Of a stretch of DNA of 64,000 nt, positions 10,806 through 23,025 are shown in pieces. The position numbers were made by a program, and so were the translations under genes. Source of the DNA: Zanthoxylum bungeanum. Its lineage: Eukaryota > Streptophyta > Magnoliopsida > Sapindales > Rutaceae. Positions within the stretch are counted from its first letter, which is position 1. Every line of letters begins with the position of its first letter. The DNA lies in assembly GCA_019454045.1 (NCBI GenBank), contig SKCR01036116.1, positions 62,001 to 126,000 of the forward strand, given 5' to 3'. The notes under the pieces were generated by a model. That model was not told the DNA's origin. It made no database searches and worked only from the letters and a program-made list of their open reading frames with translations.

Positions 10806-13549
10806 TGTTGGACAATTATGACCCATAGTATCACTATTTGTAAAAGACATTGTGGTTTTTGTACAAATTAACTATGTGTCAAAGGAAATTGCTATTTTAT
10901 CATTTTGTAATTAGATTACTTAAATATATAAATGATAAAAGTCCTTATGATTAGTTCCAGATTATAAGATATGAGACAGTATCAATCCACTAAAGGTTTA
11001 ATCATTAAATATACCCAGTCATAGTATTATCGAGACTGGACATCGATAATGCGGAATAGGCTAGTATTGCACTTGTGCGCGTTATGGAAGCGTAACGACA
11101 TATTTCTCATATATTTGGGTATTGGATACTCATGCAAGTGTAATATGAGGTTCTGTTTACCGATGGTACGGAAACAACTTCGCTCTGGATAGACCCCTCG
11201 GAATCCCATTGGTAGTATGACTATGTGTTTATGGGAATCCGAATCAGGATAGGTGTATTTGGTCTTAACTTGAGATTTGCATCGCTAATACTTGCGAAAA
11301 TCAGTACGCTTTGGTTTTGGTCGTCTAAGGCCTTAACAGGTTCTGTGTACGCCTCTTCTAGGTTTAACACTCTCCTTCTCTCACTCTCAAATTGGCGTGA
11401 ACCTAGGGTTAATGAGTTCTTGATTTTGTTTCAAAATATTGATTGCTAGCACAAGAAAGGTGTCAACAAAGGTGTTAGGGAAACTTATCCCTAGAGTTTG
11501 GAATTCAAAGGAGGGCTTGGAGCACTTCTCAAAGGCAAAATTTTTATTATCTCTACATCCACTAAATCGTTCATTGTAAGTATTTTCCGCACACTTATCT
11601 TGAATTATTCACACAATTTCATGTCTTATTAGATCATTGGCATGTTCAAGGATCCCAACAATGGTATCAAAGCCGATTTTAAGCATGAAATATATTAAGG
11701 TTTATATACTTTAATTGGGTATTTTTACTTGGAGCTTGTTTTGTCCAAATTGATTGTTTGGTTATTCTTAGATTATGATAACTTAGAGTTATGCATGATT
11801 AATTTTGAGAAAAATTGATTAGATTAATTTTCCATAATTTGATTAGCATAGCCAAAAATTAGAACTTTAGATACTCATGGTGATTTTTGATTTTTAGACC
11901 ATTGGATGTGTTTAAATGCATGAGATATATTGATTTGTGATTTAATTGGATTGAAATCAAAATTGGTTAATATTATGCATGATTACCGTGAGATGAGAAG
12001 CATGTAATGAGGTTGATTTTGCTTCAATTGTGTTGGACATGAATTGAATATGTTAAAACATGATTAATTAGGTAAATTGGTGTTTTGGAAATATTAATTT
12101 AACTAATTAATTATGGCTAATACAATTTAATTAAAAATTGTGATATTTGGAATATTGTAATTAAATAAATTAGCCTTTAATTTTGAATTTGGCTAATATT
12201 GTTGTATTTGGGCTTAATGGGCTTGGTTGGGCCAAGTTGGTTTAGGACAATTGGATTGGATCCAAATTGGGCCTAAAACCATACCATAAAGTCCAAATAG
12301 AATAATTGGGCCTAATGGGCCGAAATTAATTTTTATGGCAAATGGTGATTCCTTATTAGGCTTTGGTTGCCAAAGTCCATGCCTTAAGAAATTAATTAAA
12401 AGCCCATTGGACTTTAATTAAATTGACATTAGATGTTAATTGGGCATTTGAAACCCAATTAGATTGGATTTAGAATCTAAGTCTAAAAGGCACAAATATA
12501 AGTGTAATTATTAATTTGGAATTAAATTAGAATTAGTATTGAATACAAATTAAATTGGATTTAATATTGTAGTTCGATATAATTCAAGAATACACACTTT
12601 GAGTACTTATTCTTAAACGAGTTGGACTCACGCAAATCAAATTGTTGTTTGAACATTGGATGATCATTAATTCAAAGATTATTTAATTGGATTAGATTGA
12701 TTGAATAACATGCTTTGTGTGAATACATGGATGTATTGTATGAATAATGTATATCGGATGGATATTAGATGGGTAAGGGTAATTTTGGAAATTGTTGTAA
12801 TAAATTTAGAATTTATTAAATTGGACCTGCGTGTCCAGCCTTTTATCTATTGACTCTTTGTACTTCTCTTCTCACCAATTCCCCTCAATGTAAATGAGGT
12901 TTCTTTATTGTATTATGTAATTGGGTAGAAGTAAGTATAGTGCTACCCGGGGAGAGGAAATGGAGAGATTTGTTCTAGGAATAATTTGTTAAATATCCAT
13001 CCGTATATCATTAATATTTATTTCGCGCCTTATTATTCTTTTAGAATGCATACTTAAGGGTGTATGATGAGACCTAATCAAAGATAATAAATTAGTTGCC
13101 AATTTACGCGAAAAACCCTCAAACAAATATTAAGCGATTTCCTTCCATTGAGTGGTTCTCTCTCAAGATCCAAGATTGGCATTGGTTTGTTGGCCAAAGT
13201 CAAGATCAATGTCCATCGCGGATGTGTTTGAACCACGAAAGCTTTGTTCCATATCGCATGTCTTGGGCAAGTTGTGATTAGTTGGCCAAAGTCAAAGTCA
13301 ATTCTTGTTCATCGACATGGATTACGAAGCTTTCCCACTGTCAATGGGTCCCGCTTAACTGGAATCATTAAGCTTGTTGAGCCAAAGCCAAGGCTTAGTT
13401 GATTCAGAGGAAAAGGTTTGGAAATATATTGGATATATTGGCATATATATTGTATATATGTTTCGGACTTGGAGGTCCACCTACCGGATCTAGGAATTGG
13501 ATGAGATCCAATTGATCTTAGAGATCTACCTAGTTAATATCATACAGCT
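10806..13549 (+). mobile_element. Truncated Copia element E1 (5' LTR plus leader)
   Basis: The 5' LTR is 10806-11660 (TGTTGGACA...CCCAACA), followed by a PBS and ~1.9 kb of non-coding leader that aligns with 23012-24715 and with the reverse complement of 32700-34592. The LTR is only 855 bp because its middle is deleted near 11370, after 'gtgtacgcctcttct'; relatives have 1.6-2.0 kb. The leader is rich in TGGGCC/TGGGCT hexamers (12200-12440). It breaks off at 13549 where an opposite-strand E2 LTR starts. Gag-pol is missing. E1 interrupts the integrase of element D. Confidence 0.85.
11662..11674 (+). other. Primer-binding site of E1
   Basis: TGGTATCAAAGCC one base after the LTR end at 11660. 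It differs by one base (A for G) from the tRNA-Met site TGGTATCAGAGCC of the tandem E element. Confidence 0.85.
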
Positions 13550-15604
13550 TGTTTTTTGGTTTCCTCTAAGGTTCCCAAGATCATTTATCAAGCATGAAAC
13601 AAGTGAATACAACAAGGAGAATGGCAGAATCATACTCACATCGAACGGATTGGATGCTACGAAGAATAAAATTTTCTGCTCCTCCCTCTTTGCAAGTCAC
13701 GACAGTGGCAGATTTTTAAGTCTTCAAATTCAGCTTTGGCTTGATCCATGAAGCTCCAAGCTTTGTTTGGTCATTCCTTGCTCATGAGATGGTTTCCCTA
13801 TCACATTGTATGCCTCCTAGAGTGTGCTAGCACCTTGATGATTTGACACAAATCATCATTTGTTTCTCATCCATTCACGGCAATGAACTAGAAAAGAGAA
13901 AGAAAAATAGCAGCCCTTGGGCATTTTTGGAGAGAAGAAAGAGAAGAGGGAGAGTGGTTTTTGGCTCCCAAAACCGTATGCCCAAAAAAAAGGAAAATGA
14001 AAAAGTGTAATAGGTTTTATAATTTCCAAAATTAATAAACCATTTACCATTTTTCAATTTGCAAGAAGTCAAAGGTACAAGCCTTTTAACTTTCCAACCA
14101 CTCCCATCACTCACATCACTCAATCAAGTGACAACTTGTCACATCACTCAAAGTTACATTTGATTTGACGCTTGATGTGACTAATGATTTGACGCTTGAT
14201 TTGACTTGCGTGCCGCACTCGAATTCGAAATGCGAATGCGCTCGCAAACAATCTCGGGCTCGGATTCGCTAATTCTAAATTAACGAATTTTCCGTTGCGA
14301 CGTAATTAAATGATTGTGCCTAGCGAAATCACTATTCACGTCGCTAACGAATTAATTCTAAATTAACTCGTTCGCCCGAATTAAAATCTAATTTTAATTC
14401 CGTGTCGAAATCCAATTTCGTATAATATATCGAATATATTATTTAACCGATTAATTCCCAATTAATCGTTATCTCTATTTAATGGATATTTTATCCCAGA
14501 TAAAATATCTCCGCAATTAATCCCAGATTAATTTTCTCTCTCTTCTAATTAATCCCAGATTAATAAAAGTGCGAGTCATACATCATCGATGAATCTTCGG
14601 GAAGCGACCAATGAGATCTCCGGATATGTTGGCAGTAAATACGGTCATCGGACTATCCGAACACGTAAGTACCTCGTACTACGTTTATACCGATTTACAA
14701 GACAAGGTTGGCTTCTAGCAAAGCGCCATGCCTACCCAATTCTCCAGAAACATGCTTACATGAATAAGCGATCTATATCAGGCGTAGTATACGTAGTATT
14801 GCGTATTTCGATCCAGTATCGGATGATCACGTGCTAGGCCTGGGCTGGAATTGTGTCTGCCCCGTACGAAGCACATGTCGGATGTCTGGTGACTAGTCTC
14901 TATAATCGGATAAACCTGACCTTGTTATTTTATCCCGATAGCTGCAACATTTAAGAGAACCAGTCACGTATTCTATGTGACCATCATCTCTATGTGACCA
15001 TCATCTTGACATCATACCCAACACACTACGATTCTCAATATACCCAGCATTGGCGTACACAGAACCTGTTAAAGCCCTGGACGACCGCAACCAAAGTATA
15101 TTGATTGTCGCAAGTATAGCGGTGCAAGTATCAGGTTAAGACCAAATACACCTACCCTGATTTCGGACTTCCATAGACACATAGTCATACTACCGATGGA
15201 ATTCCGAGGGGGTCTATCCAGAGCGAAGCTGTTTCCCGTACCATCGGTAAAACACAACCTCCTATTACACTTGCATGAGTATCCTATACCCAAATATATG
15301 AGAACTATGCCGTTGTGCCCTCACAACGCGCACAAGTGTAATACTAGTCTTTTACGCATTATTGATGTCCAATCTCGATAATACTTTGACTAGGGATATT
15401 TTAATGATTTATCCTACGTGGACTGATATTGTCTCATATCATTCTCCGTCCAGGAACAAATCATAGGGACCTCCTATCATTTATACATCTAGGTGAGATA
15501 ATCACAAATGATAAGAGTGCAATCTCCTTTGTCACATAGTTAATTTGTACAACAACACCATGATCTGTACAAATAGTGACGCTATGGGTCATAATTGTCC
15601 AATA
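13550..15604 (-). mobile_element. 3' LTR of Copia element E2
   Basis: Reads as the reverse complement of the E LTRs: the left end matches the LTR terminus ('caagcatgaaacaagtgaatac', 'gcagaatcatactcacatcg'), and the right end is 'gggtcataattgtcca' next to a minus-strand PPT. 2055 bp. Contains the family's palindrome cluster (14280-14580), for example 'ttaatcccagattaa' twice. It begins inside the leader of E1. The LTR resembles the tandem E LTRs more than that of E3. Confidence 0.85.
14270..14575. repeat. Short-palindrome cluster in the E2 LTR
   Basis: Successive self-complementary or nearly self-complementary stretches: around 'aattaattctaaattaact', 'ttaattcccaattaatcg', 'attttatcccagataaaat' and 'ttaatcccagattaa' (twice). 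The same set recurs in every longer E LTR (22425-22560, 29385-29600, 35210-35480). Confidence 0.75.
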
Positions 15605-18600
15605 ATCTCCCACTTGGCCTATAGCCAGTCACTCGAGTGTCTTACACTCGAACTATGTACGGTTGTCTCAAACTGCTGAGAATGTGCTTTCGTCAGCGGA
15701 TTTGCATGATTATCATCTGATGCGATTTATTCGATCATCACATCGCCACGATGTATGATCCGAACGAATCAGATGAATATCGAAGTATGTATCTGGATCG
15801 TTGATGAGACCATTAATTCTTTAGCCTGTGCTCAAGCCAAGCTCAGCTGCTAACATAATTATATCTAATCTAATTAGATTTGTTATCGACCCAAATGGCT
15901 TCTATTGCCGCCTCAGCTGCAGCAATTAATCCGCATTTGTTGTTTATACGGTAACAATATCTTGCTTGGAATATTTCCAGCTCACTGTTCCGTTATTCAA
16001 ACTGTATAGTACCGTTTGCGACTTATAGTCGTTTTATAGGTTTAGGAAACTTGCAGTAGTGATCCCAGTCACTTCAAGTTCTCTTTCTCCACAGATTAAG
16101 ACAACATCCTTAGATCTCTAAGATACTAACGGATGTTCTTAACATCAATCCGGTGACTATCACTTGGATTGGCCTGTTTGTGACTTCATATGCTCAAAGC
16201 GTATGTGACACCATGTAGCGTACATTTTTCAATGTACGATTCCACGGAGAGTTTTCGAAAGCCAAGCTTTCACCGATAGTTTTATGGGAATATCATTTCC
16301 AATAAATGACATATTATCATTATTTATAGGACAGCCACTGTCAGTGCGCTCCCACTAACCTCCTTATATACACAAGAATCATTTCATTTTTAATTAAATC
16401 ATAAACCATTATGATTACATCAAAACGACAATTCCAAGAACCTAATGCTTTCTTCAATCCAAACATGGATCGAATAACCTGCAAACCTGTTTGCTAGTTT
16501 TGGTACGACAAAACCGTCAAGATGTTCTAAACATCCTCCAAAAGGTTTCCTTTTCAGGAAAGCGATTTTCCCATTAAGCCGTCATATTTCATAAATGAAA
16601 CATGCAGCTTCAGCAAGCATTATCCAAATGGATTTACCGTGGAAACAGTTAAAAGGTTAAATCGTAATCAACACAATATTGATAACGATACATTTCCGCT
16701 AAAAGCCTAGCTTTATGCATTGGTATGTTGCCTTCCATGTATGTCTTCCTTGAAGACTTATAAAGTACCAATAGGCACAATGCCTTATGGTACATCAACT
16801 AGTATCTAAACTTGTTGATATACATGGAATCCATTTCGGATTATATGACACTTTGCCATAATTAGGGAGTCGATACCTTGTATCACTTCCTCATACGTAG
16901 TCAGTTGGTATACCTCAATAAGATTGACATCTTTATGTGGTGAGATCAGAAACCCATACCCAGGTTGTTTTCTGACTCTCTCCGACATACGCGGTTCTTG
17001 TGTATATGAAGATTAATGGTAATAGTTTCATCCTTGATGAACTATTTGTGTTCCATTAGGATTCGGTGCCTTGAATAGTATTACTCTGATTTTCATCGAG
17101 TTTTACTATCCTCCCACTTACCACTGCATATCGGTATTCCTCTTAGGAAAAACGCATGGTGAGCAACAACCTAATTGTTCTCTCGTGAGTTGTATAAGTA
17201 CAATACTTATGGTATCCCTAGGATAACCTAAAATTGGCACTTATCCAATTTGGGTTCTAGTTTGGTATCATCCAAACATATGCCTAGCATACCCAAATGT
17301 TCAGGAATGAGAAATCCGGTTTCTTTCCCGTTCATATCTAATATGATATCTATCAAACAGATTTTTATGGAACCTTATTCTAAATAAGTTCTGCACTGTT
17401 TATGCTTATCCGTTGAAAGAAATGGTAGCTAAGAGCGACTCATGATTAACCTTATCATGTCCAACAAAATTCGGTTACTCAGTTCAGAACACCGTCAACT
17501 TGACGTGTTTCGGGAGGAGTCCTCTTTGAAAGAATACTTTACTTTTTCAAGCATAATAGAAACTTATTGCTTAAGTATATTCCATTGCAGTCTTACCGTG
17601 ACGGTTTAATACTTTAGCCGATCTTTTTATCTATTTTCGTGTCGAAAGTCTAAAAGTTTCCGATTTGTGTTCTTCAAAAGAAACACATAACCATAACACG
17701 ATGCCACATCCGTATAGATCACGAAATATTCATATCTACCTCTAGCCTAGCTAGACATGGGCCCACTTGCTTCACTATGAACTAGGGCTAACAAATCTGT
17801 GGCATTTGCACTTTTACCAAGTAAATAGTGTTTTAGGCACTTTGCCCAATAAACTAGATTCGTAGACTTTATTTGATTGGAATCAAATTAGTCATAGTAC
17901 CAACTCTTCAAAAGTGTGGATATACGAGTCTTGTTTATTGTGTCCCAGACAACAATGCCACAATAATTGCTTCTGATCAAATCAGTTTGAGCTATTTGTT
18001 TGTCATGTTATATATTTGAGATTTATTTATATTCAAAATATAAATACTGTTATTCACATCTAATGTGTATATCTCAATATCATCATTATATAATAAAACA
18101 TTATTGTTCTATAATATAAATGTTCACCCGCAACGGGTCAAACAATGATATGGAGATAATGTCTCTAGTGAAACTAGTTACATTATAACAGTTTCTAAAT
18201 TTAGGTACAAACCCGAGGGTAGTTCCTAAAATTTAGGTATCTACGGTTAAAACAACGACTTTCGTCCCGTTTCCAGTTCGCAGATAAATCTCTATTGAAT
18301 TCAGTATACTGTTCAAAACAGATTCTGAACATCAATACATATATATATTATGTATCACACTAAGTATTTAAAATCTAATTTCAATACTAGTAATGAACAT
18401 AATTATGACAAACATATTTGAAGTCAGAGCCTTGCTTGTTCTTCAATTCCTTCATGTATGCTTTGTCCAAACGGCAGTCACGCTTCCGCGATCCCGTTTG
18501 CCACATCTTAGGCAGACATTTTGGGATATGTCCTTTATCTTCCCAGAAGATTATAATGATTTTGCCTTTGCCCTTTTCATATTCTAGAAGTCTTTGGCCA

Positions 18601-18630
18601 AGCCTCAGGTTTCTAGAATGCAATGCATGC
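15605..18630 (-). pseudogene. Decayed Copia gag-pol of element E2
   Basis: The minus strand starts (right) with a gag zinc-knuckle-like region at 18390-18590 (basic, 'WQTGSRKRDCRLDKAYMKEL'), then IN, RT and RNase H remnants in descending order, ending at a PPT (CAAGTGGGAGATTA, 15605-15620). The collinear plus-strand copy at 25542-28305 lets the parts be placed: RNase H at about 15860-16090, RT at about 16430-16700, IN at about 17700-17850. Stops and frameshifts break every domain, so no product is expected. The right end of the homology is at about 18630; the leader and 5' LTR are missing. Confidence 0.8.
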
Positions 18631-20350
18631 GTAAATAAAGAAACCATATGCAAAGGGTAAATGACATAATAAAAGGCGCGGCAAAACATCGTGGTAAAGG
18701 TAGCCTTCAGGCATTTCCCTCGAATATAGGACCTTTAATCCACCCTAGTTAGCCCATGCGCATTATGTTACCGTGCATATAAAATAAAAACAACAATAAT
18801 ATAGGACCTCGTATGCTCGATTAAACATATCTCACATTCAATCAAACATACTCCGTCTAGCGCGATAAAGTATTGTCGTAAAGGTAGCCTTTTGGACTTT
18901 TCTTCCCTCAAATACAGAACCTTTAGACCAACATACTGAGTCCATGCCCACTACATCATCAATACACAAACGGATAATGTGCAGAAAGTAAAGGGCGAAA
19001 TATAAAATGCGGATAATAAACAATCAAGGTAAAATGAAGCGAGATATGTGCCATTTGTTTAAGTGGTACGTGGAGTTGTATCCCAAGTACAGACCGCACT
19101 ACCGTCCATTCGGATTCGGCTACGGAATTTACGTCTAGGTTTCCATCTTATATACCGCAAAAGGCGACACATTTCTCATTCATTCAAGGGTCACAACACA
19201 CATCCACAAGCGACTCTCATGTGAAGAAAATAAATAAAACAATTAAGAGATGAATAAAAATGAATAATAGAAGTGCCTTAAGGTCTAACCTTTTAAGTCA
19301 CCTCTCGGACGTACGGTACAAGATCGTCGGAAGGATTAACGCTCCGTAACTCCTCCGGTTCACTGGTCCACTGCTTCCTTTCACTGTTTCGTTGTTTGGA
19401 CCACTGTCTTTACTTCGTTGTACTGCTATTTTTGCTATATTTGAGGGCTGTTTTGTGGCAAAAGGCTACTGTTTTTGCGGTAAAAAGGTCACCATTTTGA
19501 TGGTGATTTTCGTGGTGTTAGTGCATTTTTAGGGGTGATTTTCGGTGATGTAAGAGATTGTTATTAGAGACTGTTTTCGGTGATATTAGGGGACAATTTC
19601 ATGTTGTATTTGTGCAGCAATGAGGGTGTTTTGGTTTAGTGTTTTCAGCAATGGAGGAAGGAGGAGAAGATAATTATTTCTTTTTGCTTCTTACTTGTAT
19701 TGGGCTTGGACTCTCTTTTATTTTTTGTGTGAGTTATGCGTGAATGCTAGGAGTTTTTTGTGTGAATGAGCTAGGGGATGAGAGGTTGGTTTAGGCTTCT
19801 TTTATAGGCAAAGGTTAGGGTTTCTAAGGTTTGAATAGGAATGGATCAAGTAATTATGGGGGGAATAGTTGATTAATGTCTCATAAGAAAAAATCTTCTT
19901 ATGTTAGGAGGAGATTTGGTTTGATTGGGAAGGATATTATTTGATTTGTTTATTTAGGTATGTGGATTATTTAGATTGGGATGTGATTTATTTTAATTTA
20001 GGAAGGATTTATTTTAATTTGTGACATGTTTTAAATGTTTTAATCATTTTTGGGTGGGTTTTGGTGGGCTAATTGGGCTTGGGCGTGCGGCTAGCAACAA
20101 AACCAGAAGTACCGACACCGTTCGAACGCCAATTCGAATGCTGCACGAACGCCCGCAATATGCCTGACGTTCGAACGTGTTCACGAACACAACACGAATG
20201 AAAGCAATGAACATGTGAATTGAATCCGATGACATACTTATTCTGAATTTCCCCTTCCGACATTCGTTTCCCGCGACTTCCGTGACTTAAAAGGTAGTGT
20301 CTCCAAATGAGACTCATCATAGGGACTTACATGCAAAATGCAGTGCCTAC
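18630..20350. other. Mosaic repeat region without recognised genes
   Basis: Two diverged direct repeats start near 18690 and 18870 ('gtaaaggtagcctt...' then '...cctttaga/atcca' and a 'cccatgc' block). Positions 19064-19160 match the reverse complement of family F at 7185-7270. From 19330 to 19700 comes a run of short phrases based on 'actgttt' and 'ggtgattttcgg', low in complexity. 19790-19810 is TATA-like ('cttttataggcaaagg'). 20100-20260 has several GTTCGAAC-type palindromes. The composition suggests LTR sequence of one or two further elements. No protein motif is seen. Confidence 0.45.
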
Positions 20351-21371
20351 AATAATACGATTAGATACACATTAATTATTCGTCAAATGAGATTTTGATA
20401 CATGCCATAAATATATGTATTTGTTATTTATTGTAAATAAAAATACATATATAATAATAATTACATTAATTGATTATTTGAATATTTAATTGTTAAATAT
20501 TTCAATAATTAATTTATCCAACTTTTTCATAAATGTTTTGAAAAATAGCCAATTATTATTGGACCAAATGGCATGCATTAAATATACTTTATGTGTGTGC
20601 TAATTTGATTGGGTAATATAAAATGTATTATTATTAAATTTGATTTAATTTTTCAAAATTCAAAATTGCCCTCCTTTTACCCCAATTTTCGTCACTTCTT
20701 CTTTATATTAGAAAATTTGTTTCTCTCTCATGTTCATTCATCATAATGAACGTCCAAGGCCTCCAAAAATGGGTTTCCAATTAGCTTGAAGAATTCATGA
20801 AGAATCAAAGGAAAAACTAAAAAAATAGCTAAGGATTTGGAGGATTAAAGGTAATCTACCATACCCCTAAGCTTTGAAATTTAGTTTCTTGTATCTTGAG
20901 TTGTTAGAAGTGTTCTAGGGTTCCTAAGTTTCTGATTTTTGGGGCTTTTGTTTGTGGTTGTTGAAGATGGAAGTGAAATGCATGTGTGAGGTAGTATTGG
21001 ATGAAATTAGTGTAATGTTTGTCCAATTTGATCAATTGTTGATAGGTTGCCATTCTAGAGTTTTTGATCCACCCTAAGATAGCCTATAATTTTCTAGAGT
21101 TGTTCATGTGTGGTGGTACTCAATTGGTGTTGAGATTAATTAATTTAGTCTTGAAATTTTAGATTTAAAGCATGAAAAATTAGGAATTTTGGTTTACTGA
21201 TCAGATTATGTAAAACTAGAAATTCTGGGATGTTTTTGATGTCATACGAATGTAATGGATGTGTTTTGGGAGTTGGCATAATTTTCAGAAAGTGTTTCCG
21301 ACTTGAAATAAGCGAAAACGGTGTTACCAGGTGGATTTTGAGCCAACCGGGTGATGGCTATCCAAAGAGTG

Positions 21372-21376
21372 AATCT
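21372..21376. other. Target-site duplication AATCT, left copy
   Basis: AATCT directly before the TGTTGGAC start of LTR1. Its partner is at 32004-32008. The empty-site sequence is visible in the two other B LTRs. Confidence 0.9.
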
Positions 21377-23011
21377 TGTTGGACAGTTATGGCCCATAGC
21401 ATCACTATTTGTACAGATCATGGTGTTGTTGTACAAATTAACTATGTGACAAAGGAAATTGCTCTTTATCATTTGTAATTAGATTACCAAGATATATAAA
21501 TGATAAAAGGTCCATATGATTAGTTCCGGATTGAGATGATATGAGACAGTATCAATCCATGAAGGTTTAATCATTAAATATCCCTAGTGGTAGTATTATC
21601 GAGACTGGACATCGATAATGCGGAATAGACTAGTATACACTTGTGCGCGTTGTGGGAGCATAACAGCATAGTTCTCATATATTTGGGTATTGGATACTCA
21701 TGCAAGTGTAATAGGAGATTGTGTTTGCCAATGGTACGGAGACAACTTCACTCTAGATAGACCCCTCGAAATTCCATTGGTAGTATGATTATGTGTCTAT
21801 GGAAGTCCGAATCAAGGTAGGTGTATTTGGTCTTAACTTGAGACTTGCACCGCTAATACTTGCGACAATCAATATACTTTGGTTTTGGTCGTCCAGGGCT
21901 TTAACAGGTTCTGTGTACGCATCTTCTGGGTATATTGAGAATCGTAGTGTATTGGGTGTGATGTCAAGATGGAAGTGTCACTCCAGTCATAGTGGAGATG
22001 ATGATCACGTAGGATACGGAACTGGTTCTCAATGTACTGCAGTCATCGGGATAATATGACTAGGTCATGATTATCCGATAATAGAGACTAGTTACCAGAG
22101 ATCCGATATGTGCTTCGTACGGGGCAGACATAATTCCAGCCTCAGGCCTTGCACGTGACATCCGATACTGGATCGAAATACGCAATACTACGTATACTAT
22201 GTCTGATATAGATCACATATTCTAGTAAGAATATTTCTGGAGAATTGGGTAGGCACGGTGCTTTGCTAGAAGCCAACCACGTCTTGTAAATCGGTAAAAA
22301 CGTAGTACTAGGTACGTACGTGTTCGGATAGTCCGATGACCGGATTTACTGCCAACATATCCGGGGATCTCATGGGTCACTTCACGAAGATTCACCGATG
22401 ATGTATGACTCGCACTTTATTAATCTGGGATTAATTATAAGAGAGAGAAAATTAATCTGGGATTAATTGCGGAGATATTTTATCTGGGATAAAATATTAA
22501 TTAACGAGAGAGAACGATTAATTTGGAATTAATCGATAAAATAATATATTCGATATATTATACGAAATTTATTTTTGGGAAATCATAACCAACACACATT
22601 CTCTCATTCTTCTCTCATCTCTTACGGTCTTGGACCACATTTCCTTCTCCAAATTTTAGCAATTTCCGAGAACAACAAGAAGGGAAATAGAAATTTTGTG
22701 GCACAATTTCAAGGTGCTAGCACACATTCGGGGTCCTCCTAAGGTGATAGGGAAATCAACTTATGAGCATGGAATCCTTACCCAAAGCTTGGAGCTTGAA
22801 GGAGACATGGAGCACAAAAATTGGTGGTGACCGAAAACTCAAGGAGTCCATGACAGTCCACTGCCGAGAGCTTCTAGGAGGAGCAAAATGATTTGGTGTT
22901 CGTCGCATCGCATAACCGATCGATGTAAGTATGATTCCGCCATTCTTCGTTGAGTATTCACATGTGTTTCATTGCTTGAATTGATCCTTGGGACTTAATA
23001 GAAACCCAACA
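21377..23011 (+). repeat. LTR1 of the tandem E element
   Basis: TGTTGGACAG...AACCCAACA. Compared with LTR2 it lacks the block corresponding to about 29514-29870 (from 'tacgaaatt' to 'atttttggaaaatcataacc'), with a short T-rich junction. It is followed by a PBS. Confidence 0.92.
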
Positions 23012-23012
23012 A

Positions 23013-23025
23013 TGGTATCAGAGCC
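23013..23025 (+). other. Primer-binding site of the first internal region
   Basis: TGGTATCAGAGCC, complementary to the 3' end of plant initiator-Met tRNA, one base after LTR1. Confidence 0.95.

Noticed and set aside
14875..15604. Small plus-strand ORFs in the E2 LTR region
   Set aside because: They are antisense to the LTR, and the equivalent ORFs in other E LTRs fall in different frames.
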